From Lysinibacillus sp. KCTC 33748 (GTDB taxonomy: Bacteria; Bacillota; Bacilli; Bacillales_A; Planococcaceae), in assembly GCF_002237755.1 (NCBI RefSeq), contig NZ_MWSJ01000018.1, forward strand, positions 1-64,000: a stretch of 64,000 nt of DNA. The letters run 5' to 3'. This document shows, one piece after another, positions 1-9,132 of the stretch (positions are counted from its first letter, which is position 1; each line of letters begins with the position of its first letter). The position numbers and the translations under genes are program-made. The notes beneath the pieces are model-generated. The model saw only the letters and a program-made list of their open reading frames with translations. It was not told where the DNA came from and ran no database searches.

Positions 1-27
1 AAGAGCTGCCCGACCTATTCTTCACCT

Positions 28-49
28 CTACTATATAAAAAAATAGTAG
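28..49. repeat. Short inverted repeat
   Basis: CTACTAT and ATAGTAG arms of 7 bp flank an 8-nt A-rich spacer. No U-run follows, so a terminator role is only possible. It sits in the non-coding start of the window. Confidence 0.3.
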
Positions 50-104
50 TACGAACCAATGCCTTGGTCTGCACTACTAATCTTAGTATGTTTTTCTTTA
101 TTGA

Positions 105-133
105 ATTAATGGAGCAGGTTTGTTTAATAAGAA
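105..133 (+). repeat. Short dispersed repeat, copy 1
   Basis: A GGAGCAGGTTTGTTTAATAAGAA stretch resembles two better copies at 559–585 and 1051–1077. All three lie in the non-coding spacers of this first kilobase. Confidence 0.35.
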
Positions 134-182
134 ATTATTTGGATAATTGTGGTGATGTATGAATTAAGGAGGGATAGATACG

Positions 183-524
183 GTGAATATATTTCCATTT
201 CTCGGTTTAATTGTATTAGTATTAGTATTTGTATTAGCTAGCTTATTAAGCCCCAAAAATAAAATGAACTCCACTAAAAAGAAGTTATATCTTTTAAGTC
301 TCATTTCAACTGTTATTTTTGCTTTCATACCTACGGGTGGCTATCAAGTCGATAGTAACGGGTATCTTTACTTCGGTTTTCCTGCTGAGAGTTTTGTATA
401 TCGTGGTGGATTGGTTTTCACATTTAGTTCTTTGGGATTATTGTTTAATTTTTTTCTATTTTATTGGTTTTTTAAGCTATTACTATATCTATGGAGAGTA
501 TTAAAGGTACGAGTAAAGATGTGA
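183..524 (+). CDS. Small hypothetical membrane protein
   Basis: This 113-residue protein is not recognised. It shows three hydrophobic stretches, at roughly residues 3–22, 35–50 and 75–105, so it is probably an integral membrane protein. The segment between the second and third (GGYQVDSNGYLYFGFP) is polar and probably exposed. The start is GTG, chosen because AAGGAGGG lies about 9 nt upstream at 166–173. It stands alone, with non-coding sequence on both sides, and ends in a basic tail (VLKVRVKM). No domain family can be assigned from sequence alone. It is likely real because of the strong ribosome binding site and the consistent membrane-protein composition. Confidence 0.6.
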   Translation: MNIFPFLGLIVLVLVFVLASLLSPKNKMNSTKKKLYLLSLISTVIFAFIPTGGYQVDSNGYLYFGFPAESFVYRGGLVFTFSSLGLLFNFFLFYWFFKLLLYLWRVLKVRVKM

Positions 525-558
525 ATTCAGACTTATATTTGTAAATCATCTTATTTAG

Positions 559-585
559 CTAACGGAGCAGTTTAGTTGAAGAAGA
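559..585 (+). repeat. Short dispersed repeat, copy 2
   Basis: The sequence CTAACGGAGCAGTTTAGTTG followed by AAGAAGA matches the copy at 1051–1077 over most of its length. It lies between the membrane protein gene and the GNAT gene. Confidence 0.5.
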
Positions 586-638
586 CAGCTCTATACTGTA
601 AATGTAAAATCAATGAAAAGTCAAAGGGGGGATAACGA

Positions 639-1034
639 ATGAATATGCAATTTTTAAGTTTTTCCGAAAGACCAATTAAAGGCACTGAACTTATGATGCT
701 CTATAAAGACGCAGGTTGGTGGGAAGAAAGAAAAGAGAAAGATATTGAAAATATGTTAAAACAGGATATTTCAATTGGTGTGTGGATTGACGATAATCTT
801 ATAGGCTTCGCAAGAGCTGTTTCAGACGGTAAATTTAGGGCGTACATTGAAGATGTAGTTATACATAATGAATTTCAAAAGGCAGGAATAGGAACGAAAC
901 TTGTATCAAAATTGTTGGACGAACTTTCTCATATTGATGTAATTAGCTTATTTTGTGGAGAAGAATTAATTTCGTTTTACGAGAAAAATAACTTTAAGTT
1001 CAGTAAGTCTCAATATGTATTGCATAAAAAATGA
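639..1034 (+). CDS. GNAT family N-acetyltransferase
   Basis: This is a single-domain acetyl-CoA-dependent N-acetyltransferase of 131 residues, a usual size for the GNAT fold. The signature is the segment AYIEDVVIHNEFQKAGIGTK at about residues 68–87, where QKAGIG is the pyrophosphate-binding motif A (Q/RxxGxG/A). The C-terminal FYEKNNFKFSKS stretch is the usual motif B region. The N-terminal part (SFSERPIKGTELMMLYKDAGWWEERK) resembles small GNAT proteins annotated only by fold, so the acceptor substrate is unknown. An AAAGGGGGG ribosome binding site at about 623–631 supports the ATG. It is monocistronic as far as can be seen. Confidence 0.85.
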   Translation: MNMQFLSFSERPIKGTELMMLYKDAGWWEERKEKDIENMLKQDISIGVWIDDNLIGFARAVSDGKFRAYIEDVVIHNEFQKAGIGTKLVSKLLDELSHIDVISLFCGEELISFYEKNNFKFSKSQYVLHKK

Positions 1035-1050
1035 AACATATCTTGTTAAA

Positions 1051-1077
1051 CTAACAGATGCTTTAGTTGAATAAGAT
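1051..1077 (+). repeat. Short dispersed repeat, copy 3
   Basis: CTAACAGATGCTTTAGTTGA followed by ATAAGAT lies directly downstream of the GNAT gene and matches the copy at 559–585. Its role is unknown. Confidence 0.5.
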
Positions 1078-1186
1078 AGACAATCCAGCAGCAACAATCT
1101 TTGAGAAAACAGCCATTTATAAAGAGATTAATCGATATAGTAAGTATTACAAACATTTTAAATTCAGAAGTAAGGGAGAGTTGGCT

Positions 1187-2055
1187 TTGTCCTATTATGT
1201 AATTGATGCTTTTACTGACACAAAATTTGGCGGTAATCCAGCAGGTGTCGTAATCAATGAAAATTTAGATGAAGAGTTTATGCAGAAATTTGCTGAAGAA
1301 GTTCGTTTTTCAGAAACAGCATTTATTAAAAAAATAGACAGTAAAAATTTTGACATAAAATTTTTTACTCCGACTGCATATGTTGAACTTTGTGGACATG
1401 CAACTATTGCATCCTTCCAGGCATTATTCGATAGTGGTGCTATTGAAGATAATAATACATATTTTATGAAAACACTCGCCGGCACACTTGCTGTTGAAGT
1501 GAATTAATCCTTTATCATGATGGAGCAAGCTGAACCTCAGTTAGGAAAAATATTCGATTGATTATAATTGTTTGTCTGACCTTTTTAAAATTGATAAATG
1601 CCAAATAGGAGATATAAATTACAATTTAGTGCCTCAAGCTGCAAGTACAGGTCTTTGGGATATAATGCTTCCGATAAAAACAAAGGATGATTTGTATGCT
1701 TTAAATCCTGATTTTAAGGCACTTGCTGAATATACAAAAATCAATAAAGTGGGGGGCGTTCATGCATTTACGCTCGACACAAAAGAAGGGATAGCAGAGA
1801 GTAGAAATTTTTGCCCACTCTTTGGTATTGATGAAGAAGCTGCAACAGGTACTTCAAATGGGGCGCTTAACTTATTATCTTTTTCATAACCACATACTAA
1901 ATGAATTTAATCAAGAGTACTTGTTCCTTCAAGGGCATAGTATGGGTAGACCATCAAACATTGTTACAAAATTAATTAAAAAGAATAATCCAAGAGTTAT
2001 GGTAGGCGGGAAAGCAATCATTTTGTCAAAGGGGAACTATGCTAGGGGTATTTAA
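1187..2055 (+). pseudogene. Decayed PhzF-family isomerase gene
   Basis: The fragments together spell a PhzF-like protein (phenazine-biosynthesis/diaminopimelate-epimerase fold). The N-terminal part has YYVIDAFTDTKFGGNPAGVV, then a SETAF-like motif, ELCGHATIA, and a C-terminal EAATGTSNGAL and GHSMGRPS. The probable start is TTG at 1187 behind AAGGGAGAG. The frame is broken at least three times: an in-frame TAA at 1505–1507, a one-base shift near 1559 (conceptual F-D-D-Y-N-C-L-S-D-L-F restores the family pattern), and another near 1869 between GAL and TYYLFHNH. Three lesions make sequencing error unlikely. Catalytic-fold proteins of this family are usually about 260–300 residues, which fits the reconstructed length. 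Confidence 0.85.
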
Positions 2056-2069
2056 ATGTTGAAGTGAAA

Positions 2070-2242
2070 GTGATTTCCGTTCCAGGCTACTCGCTTTTCT
2101 GTGGGCGAGCGTCGAGAAACTTCGCTTTCGCACAGAAAACATCGGCTCCGTGGAGGGTCTCGCTCTCACTGCTAGAGGCATTGCTCTGCGATGAAAGCGA
2201 AGCGACAGCAACAACAAAGCGCTCAGTCGGAACGGAAATCAC
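2070..2242. repeat. Family A repeat, composite inverted copy
   Basis: The block is bounded by GTGATTTCCGTTCC (2070–2083) and its exact reverse complement GGAACGGAAATCAC (2229–2242). Inside are the family A words GCGAAAGCGAAGCGACAGCAA, in forward orientation near 2197–2217 and in reverse-like orientation near 2115–2128. Several open frames cross it, but they follow repeat sequence and are not believed. Confidence 0.7.
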
Positions 2243-2261
2243 CCCTCGTATTGCAAGGGGT
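2241..2261. terminator. Hairpin between repeat and marR end
   Basis: ACCCCT and AGGGGT arms enclose a 9-nt loop, 15 bp downstream of the marR stop codon. No clear U-run follows on either strand, so it is a weak terminator candidate. Confidence 0.35.
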
Positions 2262-2275
2262 AATTAATGTCTTTT

Positions 2276-2722
2276 TTATTCTTCATCATAAGATTGAATT
2301 ATTTTTTGGATGGATTTCAGGGTTTCATAAAAATCCTCGTATTTCTCTAAGCCAATATCATTAATAATTCTTTCTTGAATATCTTCCCAGATGGGAGCAG
2401 CCTCGTTTAATTTTTCAACCCCTTTTTCAGTCAGAGTAATGACCTTCGTCCGAGCATCTTGCGGATCTTTCGTTATGTCTACATAGCCATTTTGCTTTAA
2501 CAAGTTAATATTGCGTGTAATAGTTGTTTGATCGAGTAGCAAAATATCACCTAGTTGACTTATGGAAACTGATTGTTGATGATCGATATTTGCTAGCATG
2601 GAGTATTGTGTAACTTTTAAGCCAGTGGGCTGTAATAATTTATCATACAAGTGTGTCACGACTCTTGTTTTTTTTCGAAGGTTTGCACATACACATATTT
2701 GTGTGTAATCTATATTCTTCAT
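2276..2722 (-). CDS. MarR-family transcriptional regulator
   Basis: This is a winged-helix repressor of about 148 residues, the usual size for MarR. The DNA-binding part is visible as SISQLGDILLLDQTTITRNINLLKQNGYVDITKDPQDARTK, read in pieces: helix-turn-helix SISQLGDILLLDQTTITRNI followed by the wing DPQDART. Flanking helices give the dimer interface. The ATG at 2722 is preferred over an upstream in-frame ATG at 2752 because AAAAAGGAG lies about 9 nt before it. It is divergent from the MFS transporter gene, and a 20-bp palindrome overlies the transporter promoter. The likely role is to repress the transporter; the effector is unknown. Three Cys-containing residues near the N-terminus (CVCANLRKK) could make it redox- or thiol-sensitive, which is speculative. 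Confidence 0.85.
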   Translation of the reverse strand: MKNIDYTQICVCANLRKKTRVVTHLYDKLLQPTGLKVTQYSMLANIDHQQSVSISQLGDILLLDQTTITRNINLLKQNGYVDITKDPQDARTKVITLTEKGVEKLNEAAPIWEDIQERIINDIGLEKYEDFYETLKSIQKIIQSYDEE

Positions 2723-2800
2723 TGCTCCGTACTCCTTTTTGAGTGAGTTCAATATTATAGTAGCCTTATTGGTTTATTTTGTTTAGATGGATAATGTTTC

Positions 2801-2830
2801 TTGACAGTGATAAAAGTAGTTATTTAGAAT
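2801..2830 (+). promoter_or_regulatory. Promoter of the MFS transporter gene
   Basis: TTGACA at 2801–2806 and TAGAAT at 2825–2830 are separated by 18 nt. This is close to the sigma-A consensus and points towards the transporter. Confidence 0.7.
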
Positions 2831-2850
2831 ATATATGTATATACATATAT
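2831..2850. promoter_or_regulatory. Palindromic operator, probable MarR site
   Basis: A perfect 20-bp palindrome, ATATATGTAT joined to ATACATATAT, starts directly after the −10 box at 2825–2830, so it would cover the transcription start. MarR proteins commonly bind such palindromes between divergent genes. Confidence 0.6.
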
Positions 2851-2927
2851 TTTTGGGTTGTAAATGTAATTGTATCTTTCACATTAAAGAGTACACTAAA
2901 AATCTTCCAGGAAATGAAGGTGTTAAG

Positions 2928-4184
2928 ATGAAGCGTATTCATTATAGCTGGTTTATTTTAATTATAACCTTTTTCTCAATTATTGTTGCAGGAATTACTA
3001 TGTCATCATCAGGGGTGTTCATAGACTCCTTTGAAAAAGAATTTAATTGGGATCGATCTTTAATTGCTTTAGCGTTTGCAGTGAGTCTATTTTTATATGG
3101 ATTTTCAGGCCCGTTTATGGCGGCGTTACTAGAAATAATTGGTTTAAAGAAAATGATGCTAGGTGCGATGGCTACATTATTCATAGGCATGTTGCTTACA
3201 CTTTTCATGACACAATCATGGCAGTTAATCATTATATGGGGCGGTATTATTGGCTTAGGAGCAAGTCTTTTTTTAACTGTGTTAAGTCCTTATGTAGCTA
3301 ATAATTGGTTTGTGAAAAGTAGAGGATTGGCAGTAGGAATATTAACGGCGAGTACTGCAACAGGGCAGTTAATTCTCCTCCCTATATTGGCAATTATTAT
3401 TGAGCATTATTCTTGGCGATGGGCGATTGGACTAATTCTCATCCTAAGTTTTGGTATGTTCATCACTATTTCTATTTTTATTAAAAATAAACCACAAGAT
3501 ATTGGAATTCTTCCTTATGGAATGGAAGAAAATCTTGAAATCCAACAAGAGAATCATAAGAAAAATCCGATTAGTATTGCTTTTAATGGTTTACTTGAGG
3601 CTATAAAGAGGAAAGAATTTCGGTTATTAGCGGGGAGTTTTTTTATTTGTGGGCTTTCGACTAGTGGGTTAATTGGTACTCATTTTGTTTCTTACTGTAT
3701 TAGTTTTGGTGTCCCGTTAGTAACTGCTGCATCTTTCCTTTCTTTTATGGGAGTGTTTAATCTTGTTGGCGCTACTTTATCAGGGTGGTTGTCTGACCGT
3801 TTTGATAATCGATGGTTATTGTTTTGGTATTACCTTTTAAGAGGAACGTCTTTGCTTTTACTCCCGTTTGCATTAATGCAAGGGTCGTTCACTTTACTGA
3901 CAATCTTTACAATATTTTATGGATTAGATTGGATTGCTACAGTGCCTCCAACGATTAGTATTTCTAGACAAATTTTTGGTACAAATAAAAGTGGCATTAT
4001 TTATGGGTGGATTTTCGCTTCTCATCAAGCAGGAGCCGCAGTTGCCGCTTATGGTGGAGGCCTGATCTACAAGTTCTTCAATTCATATACTTGGGCCTTT
4101 TTCCTAGCTGGGGTGTTCTGTGCATTGGCAAGCTTATTTGTCATCATCGTGAAAAAACAAACACCGCATCAAGCCAATATTTGA
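2928..4184 (+). CDS. MFS transporter, OFA/monocarboxylate-like
   Basis: This is a 12-helix major facilitator of about 418 residues. The first helix starts at WFILIITFFSIIVAGITM. The loop-2/3 type motif reads SGPFMAALLEIIGLKKMMLG, and GLAVGILTASTATGQLILLP belongs to helices 4–5. A central hydrophilic loop lies at roughly residues 195–230, and the equivalent repeat motif in the second half is GWLSDRFDNRWL. The pattern resembles oxalate/formate or monocarboxylate-type carriers, but the substrate is not known. The ATG at 2928 is chosen over an upstream in-frame start because it begins the membrane protein proper and has a GAAGGTG site. It is divergently paired with marR and probably repressed by it. 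Confidence 0.85.
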   Translation: MKRIHYSWFILIITFFSIIVAGITMSSSGVFIDSFEKEFNWDRSLIALAFAVSLFLYGFSGPFMAALLEIIGLKKMMLGAMATLFIGMLLTLFMTQSWQLIIIWGGIIGLGASLFLTVLSPYVANNWFVKSRGLAVGILTASTATGQLILLPILAIIIEHYSWRWAIGLILILSFGMFITISIFIKNKPQDIGILPYGMEENLEIQQENHKKNPISIAFNGLLEAIKRKEFRLLAGSFFICGLSTSGLIGTHFVSYCISFGVPLVTAASFLSFMGVFNLVGATLSGWLSDRFDNRWLLFWYYLLRGTSLLLLPFALMQGSFTLLTIFTIFYGLDWIATVPPTISISRQIFGTNKSGIIYGWIFASHQAGAAVAAYGGGLIYKFFNSYTWAFFLAGVFCALASLFVIIVKKQTPHQANI

Positions 4185-4246
4185 TAATCTATAATTAGTT
4201 GAACTGATAATATTTATTGGTAGTAGGCTTTTCGGCATAAAGAAGT

Positions 4247-4414
4247 GGTTGATTTCCGTTCCGACTGAGCGCTTTGCCGCTGCCGCTTCGCTTTCGCATA
4301 GAGCAAAGCTTCCTGAGGGCGTCCGATGAGCCGCTTCACTCGCTCTGCTCGCTCTAGGGTCTCATCTGTGACGCTAATTCCCGTGGAGTCGCTCAGCCTC
4401 CACTCCAACCAGCC
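4247..4414 (-). repeat. Family A repeat, reverse copy
   Basis: Read on the minus strand, it has the family A order: TTGGAGTGGAGGCTGAGCGA, then GGCTCATCGGACGCCCTCAG, then GCGAAAGCGAAGCGGCAGC, then GGAACGGAAATCAACCAC. The terminal repeats are eroded. It fills most of the gap between the MFS gene and psuK; open frames across it are repeat artefacts. Confidence 0.75.
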
Positions 4415-4492
4415 ATTTCACTTAGTATGTATCTTCTGGCATATTACTCTAGTTTATCATGTTACCACAAAACTAATAGATCTAACAACATG

Positions 4493-4532
4493 AAGTTGAA
4501 GCCAATATTATAACAGCTTCAACTTTTTTGTT
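4493..4532 (+). terminator. Rho-independent terminator
   Basis: Perfect 10-bp arms AAGTTGAAGC (4493–4502) and GCTTCAACTT (4516–4525) enclose a 13-nt loop and are followed by TTTTG. It separates the MFS/repeat region from the psuK promoter. Confidence 0.8.
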
Positions 4533-4556
4533 TAAATCTAAAATGGAAAAATTTTT

Positions 4557-4585
4557 TTGACATCATTCAAACAAAAGTTTATAAT
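4557..4585 (+). promoter_or_regulatory. psuKG promoter
   Basis: TTGACA at 4557–4562 and TATAAT at 4580–4585 are spaced by exactly 17 nt. This is a full sigma-A consensus and suggests strong basal expression unless repressed. Confidence 0.85.
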
Positions 4586-4613
4586 ATAAACAAATATAAC
4601 AAAAGGTGATGCT

Positions 4614-5705
4614 ATGAATGAAAGAGAACAGGCGGTCCTTGCTTTAATTCGCCAGAATCCGTTTATGTCTCAGCAAGAGATGGCAGATAAGATGAAACTA
4701 TCTCGACCAGTCCTTGCCAATTTAGTGTCGAGCTTAACGAAGCAGGGGAAAATTGTAGGTCGTGCATATATTTTGCCTGAGGAAAATGAAGTTATTTGTA
4801 TCGGTGGAGCCAATCTCGACCGAAAGTTTCATGTCAAAGGGAATGTCCAATTCAGTACGTCCAATCCTGCAAGCTCTTCATTTAGTGTAGGTGGTGTTGG
4901 ACGAAACATTGCTGAAAACTTAGGCAGATTAAATCATCAGGTAACATTGTTAACTACCGCTGGCAAAGATGCTGATTGGCAAGTAATCCAAGAAGCGTCA
5001 GAGCCATTTATGAATTTACGTTATGTAGAACAGTTACCGGATGTTTCGACGGGTTCCTATACCGCGATTATGGATGAGCAGGGTGAGCTGGCACTAGCAG
5101 TAGCGAACATGGATGTATACGAGCTTTTATTGCCAAGTTTGCTAAATAAACATGAGGCAATGCTGATGAATGCGGGCTGCTTTATTATGGATTTAAATTG
5201 TCCAAAGGAAACAGTGGCTTACATTCAGCAGGTGTCAATTGCCCGTGATATTCCATTTGTCATCGTGCCGGTATCTTCGCCGAAAATGAATCGATTACCA
5301 GATACGTTGCAAGGTGTAACATGGTTTATTTGTAACACAGATGAAGCAGAGACGATTGTTGGTCATACAATCGAAAACTCAACGCATTATGAAAAGGCTT
5401 TACAGCAACTTCTTACATTAGGTGCTGAGCATGTCATTATTACAGCTGGTAGTAAGGGTGTGTATGCAGCTTCCACTACAACGAAGCCAAGTCATTTCGT
5501 AGCTAAAGCTATAGAAAAAATTGAAGATGTGACAGGTGCAGGAGATGCCTTTGTCAGTGCTGTAATCCATAGCTGGCTTACTGGCCAATCTTTTGCAACA
5601 TGTATTGATGCAGGCTTAACAAATGCCAAAAATACTCTTGCATCGCCATATACCGTAAGACCTGAATTATCAGTTGATTTGTTAAACAGTGAAATGGAGG
5701 AATAA
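4614..5705 (+). CDS. psuK: Pseudouridine kinase with N-terminal winged helix
   Basis: The protein phosphorylates pseudouridine to pseudouridine 5'-phosphate, inferred from its partner gene. Residues 1–60 are a winged helix ([20 protein letters not shown], then [21 protein letters not shown]), as in the HTH-containing PfkB subgroup. The rest, from [17 protein letters not shown], is a ribokinase-fold PfkB kinase. Its second signature, [13 protein letters not shown] near residue 305, carries the catalytic Asp of GAGD. The 363-residue length suits HTH plus kinase. The 3' end runs almost into psuG (4 nt gap), and the psuG ribosome binding site lies within the psuK coding end. Whether the HTH domain regulates the operon is unknown. 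Confidence 0.85.
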   Translation: MNEREQAVLALIRQNPFMSQQEMADKMKLSRPVLANLVSSLTKQGKIVGRAYILPEENEVICIGGANLDRKFHVKGNVQFSTSNPASSSFSVGGVGRNIAENLGRLNHQVTLLTTAGKDADWQVIQEASEPFMNLRYVEQLPDVSTGSYTAIMDEQGELALAVANMDVYELLLPSLLNKHEAMLMNAGCFIMDLNCPKETVAYIQQVSIARDIPFVIVPVSSPKMNRLPDTLQGVTWFICNTDEAETIVGHTIENSTHYEKALQQLLTLGAEHVIITAGSKGVYAASTTTKPSHFVAKAIEKIEDVTGAGDAFVSAVIHSWLTGQSFATCIDAGLTNAKNTLASPYTVRPELSVDLLNSEMEE

Positions 5706-5709
5706 CAAC

Positions 5710-6627
5710 ATGAAAGAATTCATCGTATTATCAGAAGAAGTAAAAGCAGGACAAGCGAAAGGTTTACCAATCGTAGCATTAGAATCAACAATTATTTCTC
5801 ACGGAATGCCATATCCACAAAATGTGAAAACAGCACGAGAAGTAGAACAAATTATTCGTGATAATGGTGCAGTACCTGCAACTATTGCATTAATTGATGG
5901 GAAAATCAAAATTGGTTTATCAGATGAAGAACTTGAAATGTTCGGTAATTCACAAGGTGTAGCAAAAGCATCTCGTCGTGACTTAGGCTATCTTTTAGCA
6001 ACAAAAAAATTAGGAGCGACAACTGTAGCTGCAACAATGATTTGTGCGGAGCTTGCTGATATCGAAATTTTTGTAACTGGCGGTATCGGTGGCGTACACC
6101 GTGGTGCTGAAACAACAATGGATATTTCAGCAGACTTAGAAGAATTAGCGCAAACAAATGTTGCTGTAATTTGTGCGGGTGCGAAGTCCATTTTAGATAT
6201 TGGTTTAACTTTAGAATACCTTGAAACTAAAGGTGTACCAGTCGTTGGATACGGTACAGATGAACTTCCAGCATTCTACACACGTCAAAGCGGTTTTGAT
6301 GTAAACTTCAAGATTGATACGCCAGAGGAAGTGGCAGAGATGCTACGTGCAAAATGGCAATTAGGCTTAAAAGGTGGAGCAGTCATTGCTAACCCAATTC
6401 CAGAGTCTGAAGCACTTGAACATTCATTCATTACAGAAATCATTGAAAAAGCTCTAGTAGAAGCAGAAGAAAACGGAATTCAAGGTAAAAACGTAACACC
6501 ATTCTTACTTGGAAAAGTTAAAGAATTAACAGAAGGTAAAAGCCTTGATGCCAATATTGCATTGGTAAAAAATAATGCAGTAGTTGGGTCGAAAATTGCT
6601 GTAGCGTATAATAAATTAAACTCATAA
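5710..6627 (+). CDS. psuG: Pseudouridine-5'-phosphate glycosidase
   Basis: PsuG cleaves the C–C glycosidic bond of pseudouridine 5'-phosphate to uracil and ribose 5-phosphate, the second step after PsuK. The 305-residue protein has the family landmarks: [19 protein letters not shown] near the N-terminus, [38 protein letters not shown], the [17 protein letters not shown] stretch with the conserved active-site Lys, and [10 protein letters not shown]. The ATG at 5710 is preferred to an upstream in-frame codon because GGAGG lies 9 nt before it, inside psuK. It is the last gene before a strong terminator. It is placed where apt and recJ normally precede relA in Bacillus, so the locus differs from that arrangement. 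Confidence 0.93.
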   Translation: MKEFIVLSEEVKAGQAKGLPIVALESTIISHGMPYPQNVKTAREVEQIIRDNGAVPATIALIDGKIKIGLSDEELEMFGNSQGVAKASRRDLGYLLATKKLGATTVAATMICAELADIEIFVTGGIGGVHRGAETTMDISADLEELAQTNVAVICAGAKSILDIGLTLEYLETKGVPVVGYGTDELPAFYTRQSGFDVNFKIDTPEEVAEMLRAKWQLGLKGGAVIANPIPESEALEHSFITEIIEKALVEAEENGIQGKNVTPFLLGKVKELTEGKSLDANIALVKNNAVVGSKIAVAYNKLNS

Positions 6628-6645
6628 ACTTTTGTACAGAAAAAG

Positions 6646-6686
6646 AGACTCTTTGCGAAATATAAAATTCGCAAAGGGTCTTTTTA
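6646..6686 (+). terminator. psuKG terminator
   Basis: The 14-nt arms AGACTCTTTGCGAA and TTCGCAAAGGGTCT (one G·T pair) are followed by TTTTTATT. It lies 18 bp after the psuG stop. Confidence 0.9.
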
Positions 6687-6757
6687 TTCATTTGAGGGGA
6701 TATTTTTCCAATTTTCACATTGTTCACGAGAATAACTAAACAAAATGACACAGTTAC

Positions 6758-6785
6758 TTTACAATAGCCCATTAAATTTTATACA
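6758..6785 (+). promoter_or_regulatory. Candidate rel promoter
   Basis: TTTACA at 6758–6763 and TATACA at 6780–6785 are 16 nt apart. The match is moderate, and this is the best candidate in the spacer ahead of rel. Confidence 0.5.
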
Positions 6786-6835
6786 ATTAAGTTTATATCT
6801 AATCTGAAAAATTTGACGAGCAAGGTGGACATGTT

Positions 6836-9031
6836 ATGGCGAAAGAGCAAATTTTGACTCCCGAGGACGTTTTTGAGTTAGTCAAATCCTACATGAATGA
6901 TGAAAATGTCGCATTCGTGAAAAAAGCATATGAATTAGCAAGGGATGCCCATATTGAGCAATTCCGAAGCTCAGGTGAACCGTATATTATTCACCCAGTG
7001 CAAGTAGCTGGTATTTTAGCTGAATTACAAATGGATCCAGAAACAGTTGCGGCTGGTTTTTTACATGATGTTGTCGAGGATACGGATTTTACGCGCGACG
7101 ACTTAGTTCGTGAATTCGGCGAAGAGGTTGCAATACTTGTAGATGGTGTAACAAAGCTTGGGAAAATTAAATATTTATCTAAAGAAGCGCAACAAGCAGA
7201 AAATCATCGAAAAATGTTTGTAGCGATGGCGCAGGATATTCGTGTCATTTTAATTAAACTGGCAGACCGTCTACATAATATGCGCACATTAAAGCATTTA
7301 CCTGCAGAAAAACAACGCCGTATTTCTAAAGAAACACTTGAAATTTTTGCACCACTTGCGCATCGTCTTGGGATTTCGACTGTTAAATGGGAGCTTGAGG
7401 ATACAGCACTTCGTTATTTGAACCCGCAGCAATATTATCGCATTGTCAGTCTTATGAAGAAAAAACGTGATGAGCGTGAAGCATATTTAGACAATGTCAT
7501 GACTGAAATGAAGTCACAGCTTACAGAGGTTGAAATTGAAGCGGATATTTATGGTCGCCCAAAACATATTTACAGTATTTATCGTAAAATGGTGTTACAA
7601 AAGAAACAATTCAACGAGATTTATGATTTATTAGCCATTCGTGTACTTGTCGATAGTATTAAAGATTGCTATGCCGTACTTGGGATTGTGCATACATTAT
7701 GGAAGCCGATGCCTGGCCGTTTTAAAGATTATATTGCGATGCCAAAACAAAACCTATACCAATCATTGCATACAACAGTAATTGGTCCTTATGGTGATCC
7801 ATTAGAAGTACAAATCCGTACAAAGGAAATGCATAAAATTGCAGAGTACGGGATTGCAGCGCATTGGGCATATAAAGAAGGTAAAAAAGTTGATAACGAA
7901 AAACAAAATGTCGACCAAAAATTAACATGGTTCCGAGAAATTTTAGAATTCCAAAACGAATCATCGAATGCTGAAGAATTTATGGAATCTTTAAAATTTG
8001 ATTTATTCTCTGATATGGTCTATGTTTTCACACCTGAAGGGGATGTCATTGAATTACCGGCAGGCTCTGTACCTATCGACTTCGCATATCGTGTGCACTC
8101 AGAAGTCGGAAATCGTACAATTGGCGCGAAAATCAATGGTAAAATGGTGCCGCTTGATACACCGTTAAAAACGGGAGATATTATTGAAATTTTAACTTCA
8201 AAGCAATCATTTGGTCCGAGCCGTGATTGGCTGAAAATAGCCCAATCCTCACAGGCCAAAAATAAAATAAAGCAGTTTTTCAAACGTCATCTTCGTGAAG
8301 AAAATATCATCAAGGGCAAAGAGATGATAGAAAAGGAAATCCGTGCACAAGATTTTGACGTGAAAGAAACAATGTCAGCCGAAAATTTGAAGCGTGTATG
8401 CGAAAAATTTAACTATACAAATGAAGAAGACTTATATGCTGCTGTCGGTGTGAATGGAATTACAGCTCAGCAAGTTGCTAATCGTCTAGCTGAAAAGCGC
8501 CGCAAAGAGCGTGAACAAGAAGAAGCTCTTGAGAAAATTGAACAAAAAATGAAAAACCCTATTCCTCAAAAACGGACGGAATCGGGTGTTATCGTAAAAG
8601 ACATTGACAATATGCTTATTCGACTATCTCGTTGTTGTACGCCAGTTCCTGGAGATGAAATTGTAGGCTTCATTACAAAAGGTAGAGGTGTTTCAGTACA
8701 CCGTGCAGACTGCCCAAATATCCAAGTAGAAGATGAGCAGGAGCGTTTAATAGAAGTAGAGTGGGAACACGGACTTACTCCAGAGAGAAAAGAATATCCT
8801 GTCGATATTGAAGTTTCAGCTTTCGATCGACCAGGCATTTTAAATGAAATCATGCAAATTGTTAGCGAAACGAAAACGAATATTTTAGCAGTAAGTGGTC
8901 GTGCAGATCGCGATAAAATGGCAACGATTCATTTAACAATTTCGATTTCAAATATTTCACATCTGCATAAAGTAGTGGAGCGTATTAAGCAAACACCTGA
9001 TATATATTCAGTACAACGTGTTATTAACTAA
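6836..9031 (+). CDS. relA: Bifunctional (p)ppGpp synthetase/hydrolase Rel
   Basis: Rel makes (p)ppGpp from ATP and GDP/GTP on starved ribosomes and also hydrolyses it. The 731-residue length is the usual size. Domains in order: an HD hydrolase with HDVVEDT and RLHNMRTL, intact, so hydrolysis is expected; the synthetase, with [20 protein letters not shown] in its substrate region and [13 protein letters not shown]; a TGS domain from [18 protein letters not shown]; a helical/zinc-finger part with the conserved cysteines of [13 protein letters not shown]; and a C-terminal ACT domain ([20 protein letters not shown]). dtd follows, as in Bacillus. A second, small synthetase is encoded at about 35.5 kb. 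Confidence 0.97.
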   Translation: MAKEQILTPEDVFELVKSYMNDENVAFVKKAYELARDAHIEQFRSSGEPYIIHPVQVAGILAELQMDPETVAAGFLHDVVEDTDFTRDDLVREFGEEVAILVDGVTKLGKIKYLSKEAQQAENHRKMFVAMAQDIRVILIKLADRLHNMRTLKHLPAEKQRRISKETLEIFAPLAHRLGISTVKWELEDTALRYLNPQQYYRIVSLMKKKRDEREAYLDNVMTEMKSQLTEVEIEADIYGRPKHIYSIYRKMVLQKKQFNEIYDLLAIRVLVDSIKDCYAVLGIVHTLWKPMPGRFKDYIAMPKQNLYQSLHTTVIGPYGDPLEVQIRTKEMHKIAEYGIAAHWAYKEGKKVDNEKQNVDQKLTWFREILEFQNESSNAEEFMESLKFDLFSDMVYVFTPEGDVIELPAGSVPIDFAYRVHSEVGNRTIGAKINGKMVPLDTPLKTGDIIEILTSKQSFGPSRDWLKIAQSSQAKNKIKQFFKRHLREENIIKGKEMIEKEIRAQDFDVKETMSAENLKRVCEKFNYTNEEDLYAAVGVNGITAQQVANRLAEKRRKEREQEEALEKIEQKMKNPIPQKRTESGVIVKDIDNMLIRLSRCCTPVPGDEIVGFITKGRGVSVHRADCPNIQVEDEQERLIEVEWEHGLTPERKEYPVDIEVSAFDRPGILNEIMQIVSETKTNILAVSGRADRDKMATIHLTISISNISHLHKVVERIKQTPDIYSVQRVIN

Positions 9032-9132
9032 TCGATTTCTTTGTTAAATGAATGGTTGGGCAGTAGCAACTTTGTTATGTACCGAAAAATGATACTTCTG
9101 GTGCATATAATGAGGAATTGAGGTTTTAAAAA

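Noticed and set aside
1067..1507. A complete 146-residue PhzF protein from a TTG at 1067
   Set aside because: The family N-terminus begins at 1187; the longer start has no support and the gene is broken downstream.
2026..2267. Open frames of 63–67 codons on both strands
   Set aside because: They follow the family A repeat, have no ribosome binding site and no family pattern.
4214..4408. 64-codon minus-strand frame
   Set aside because: It lies wholly within the reverse family A copy; similar frames arise in other copies because of the GC-rich repeat.
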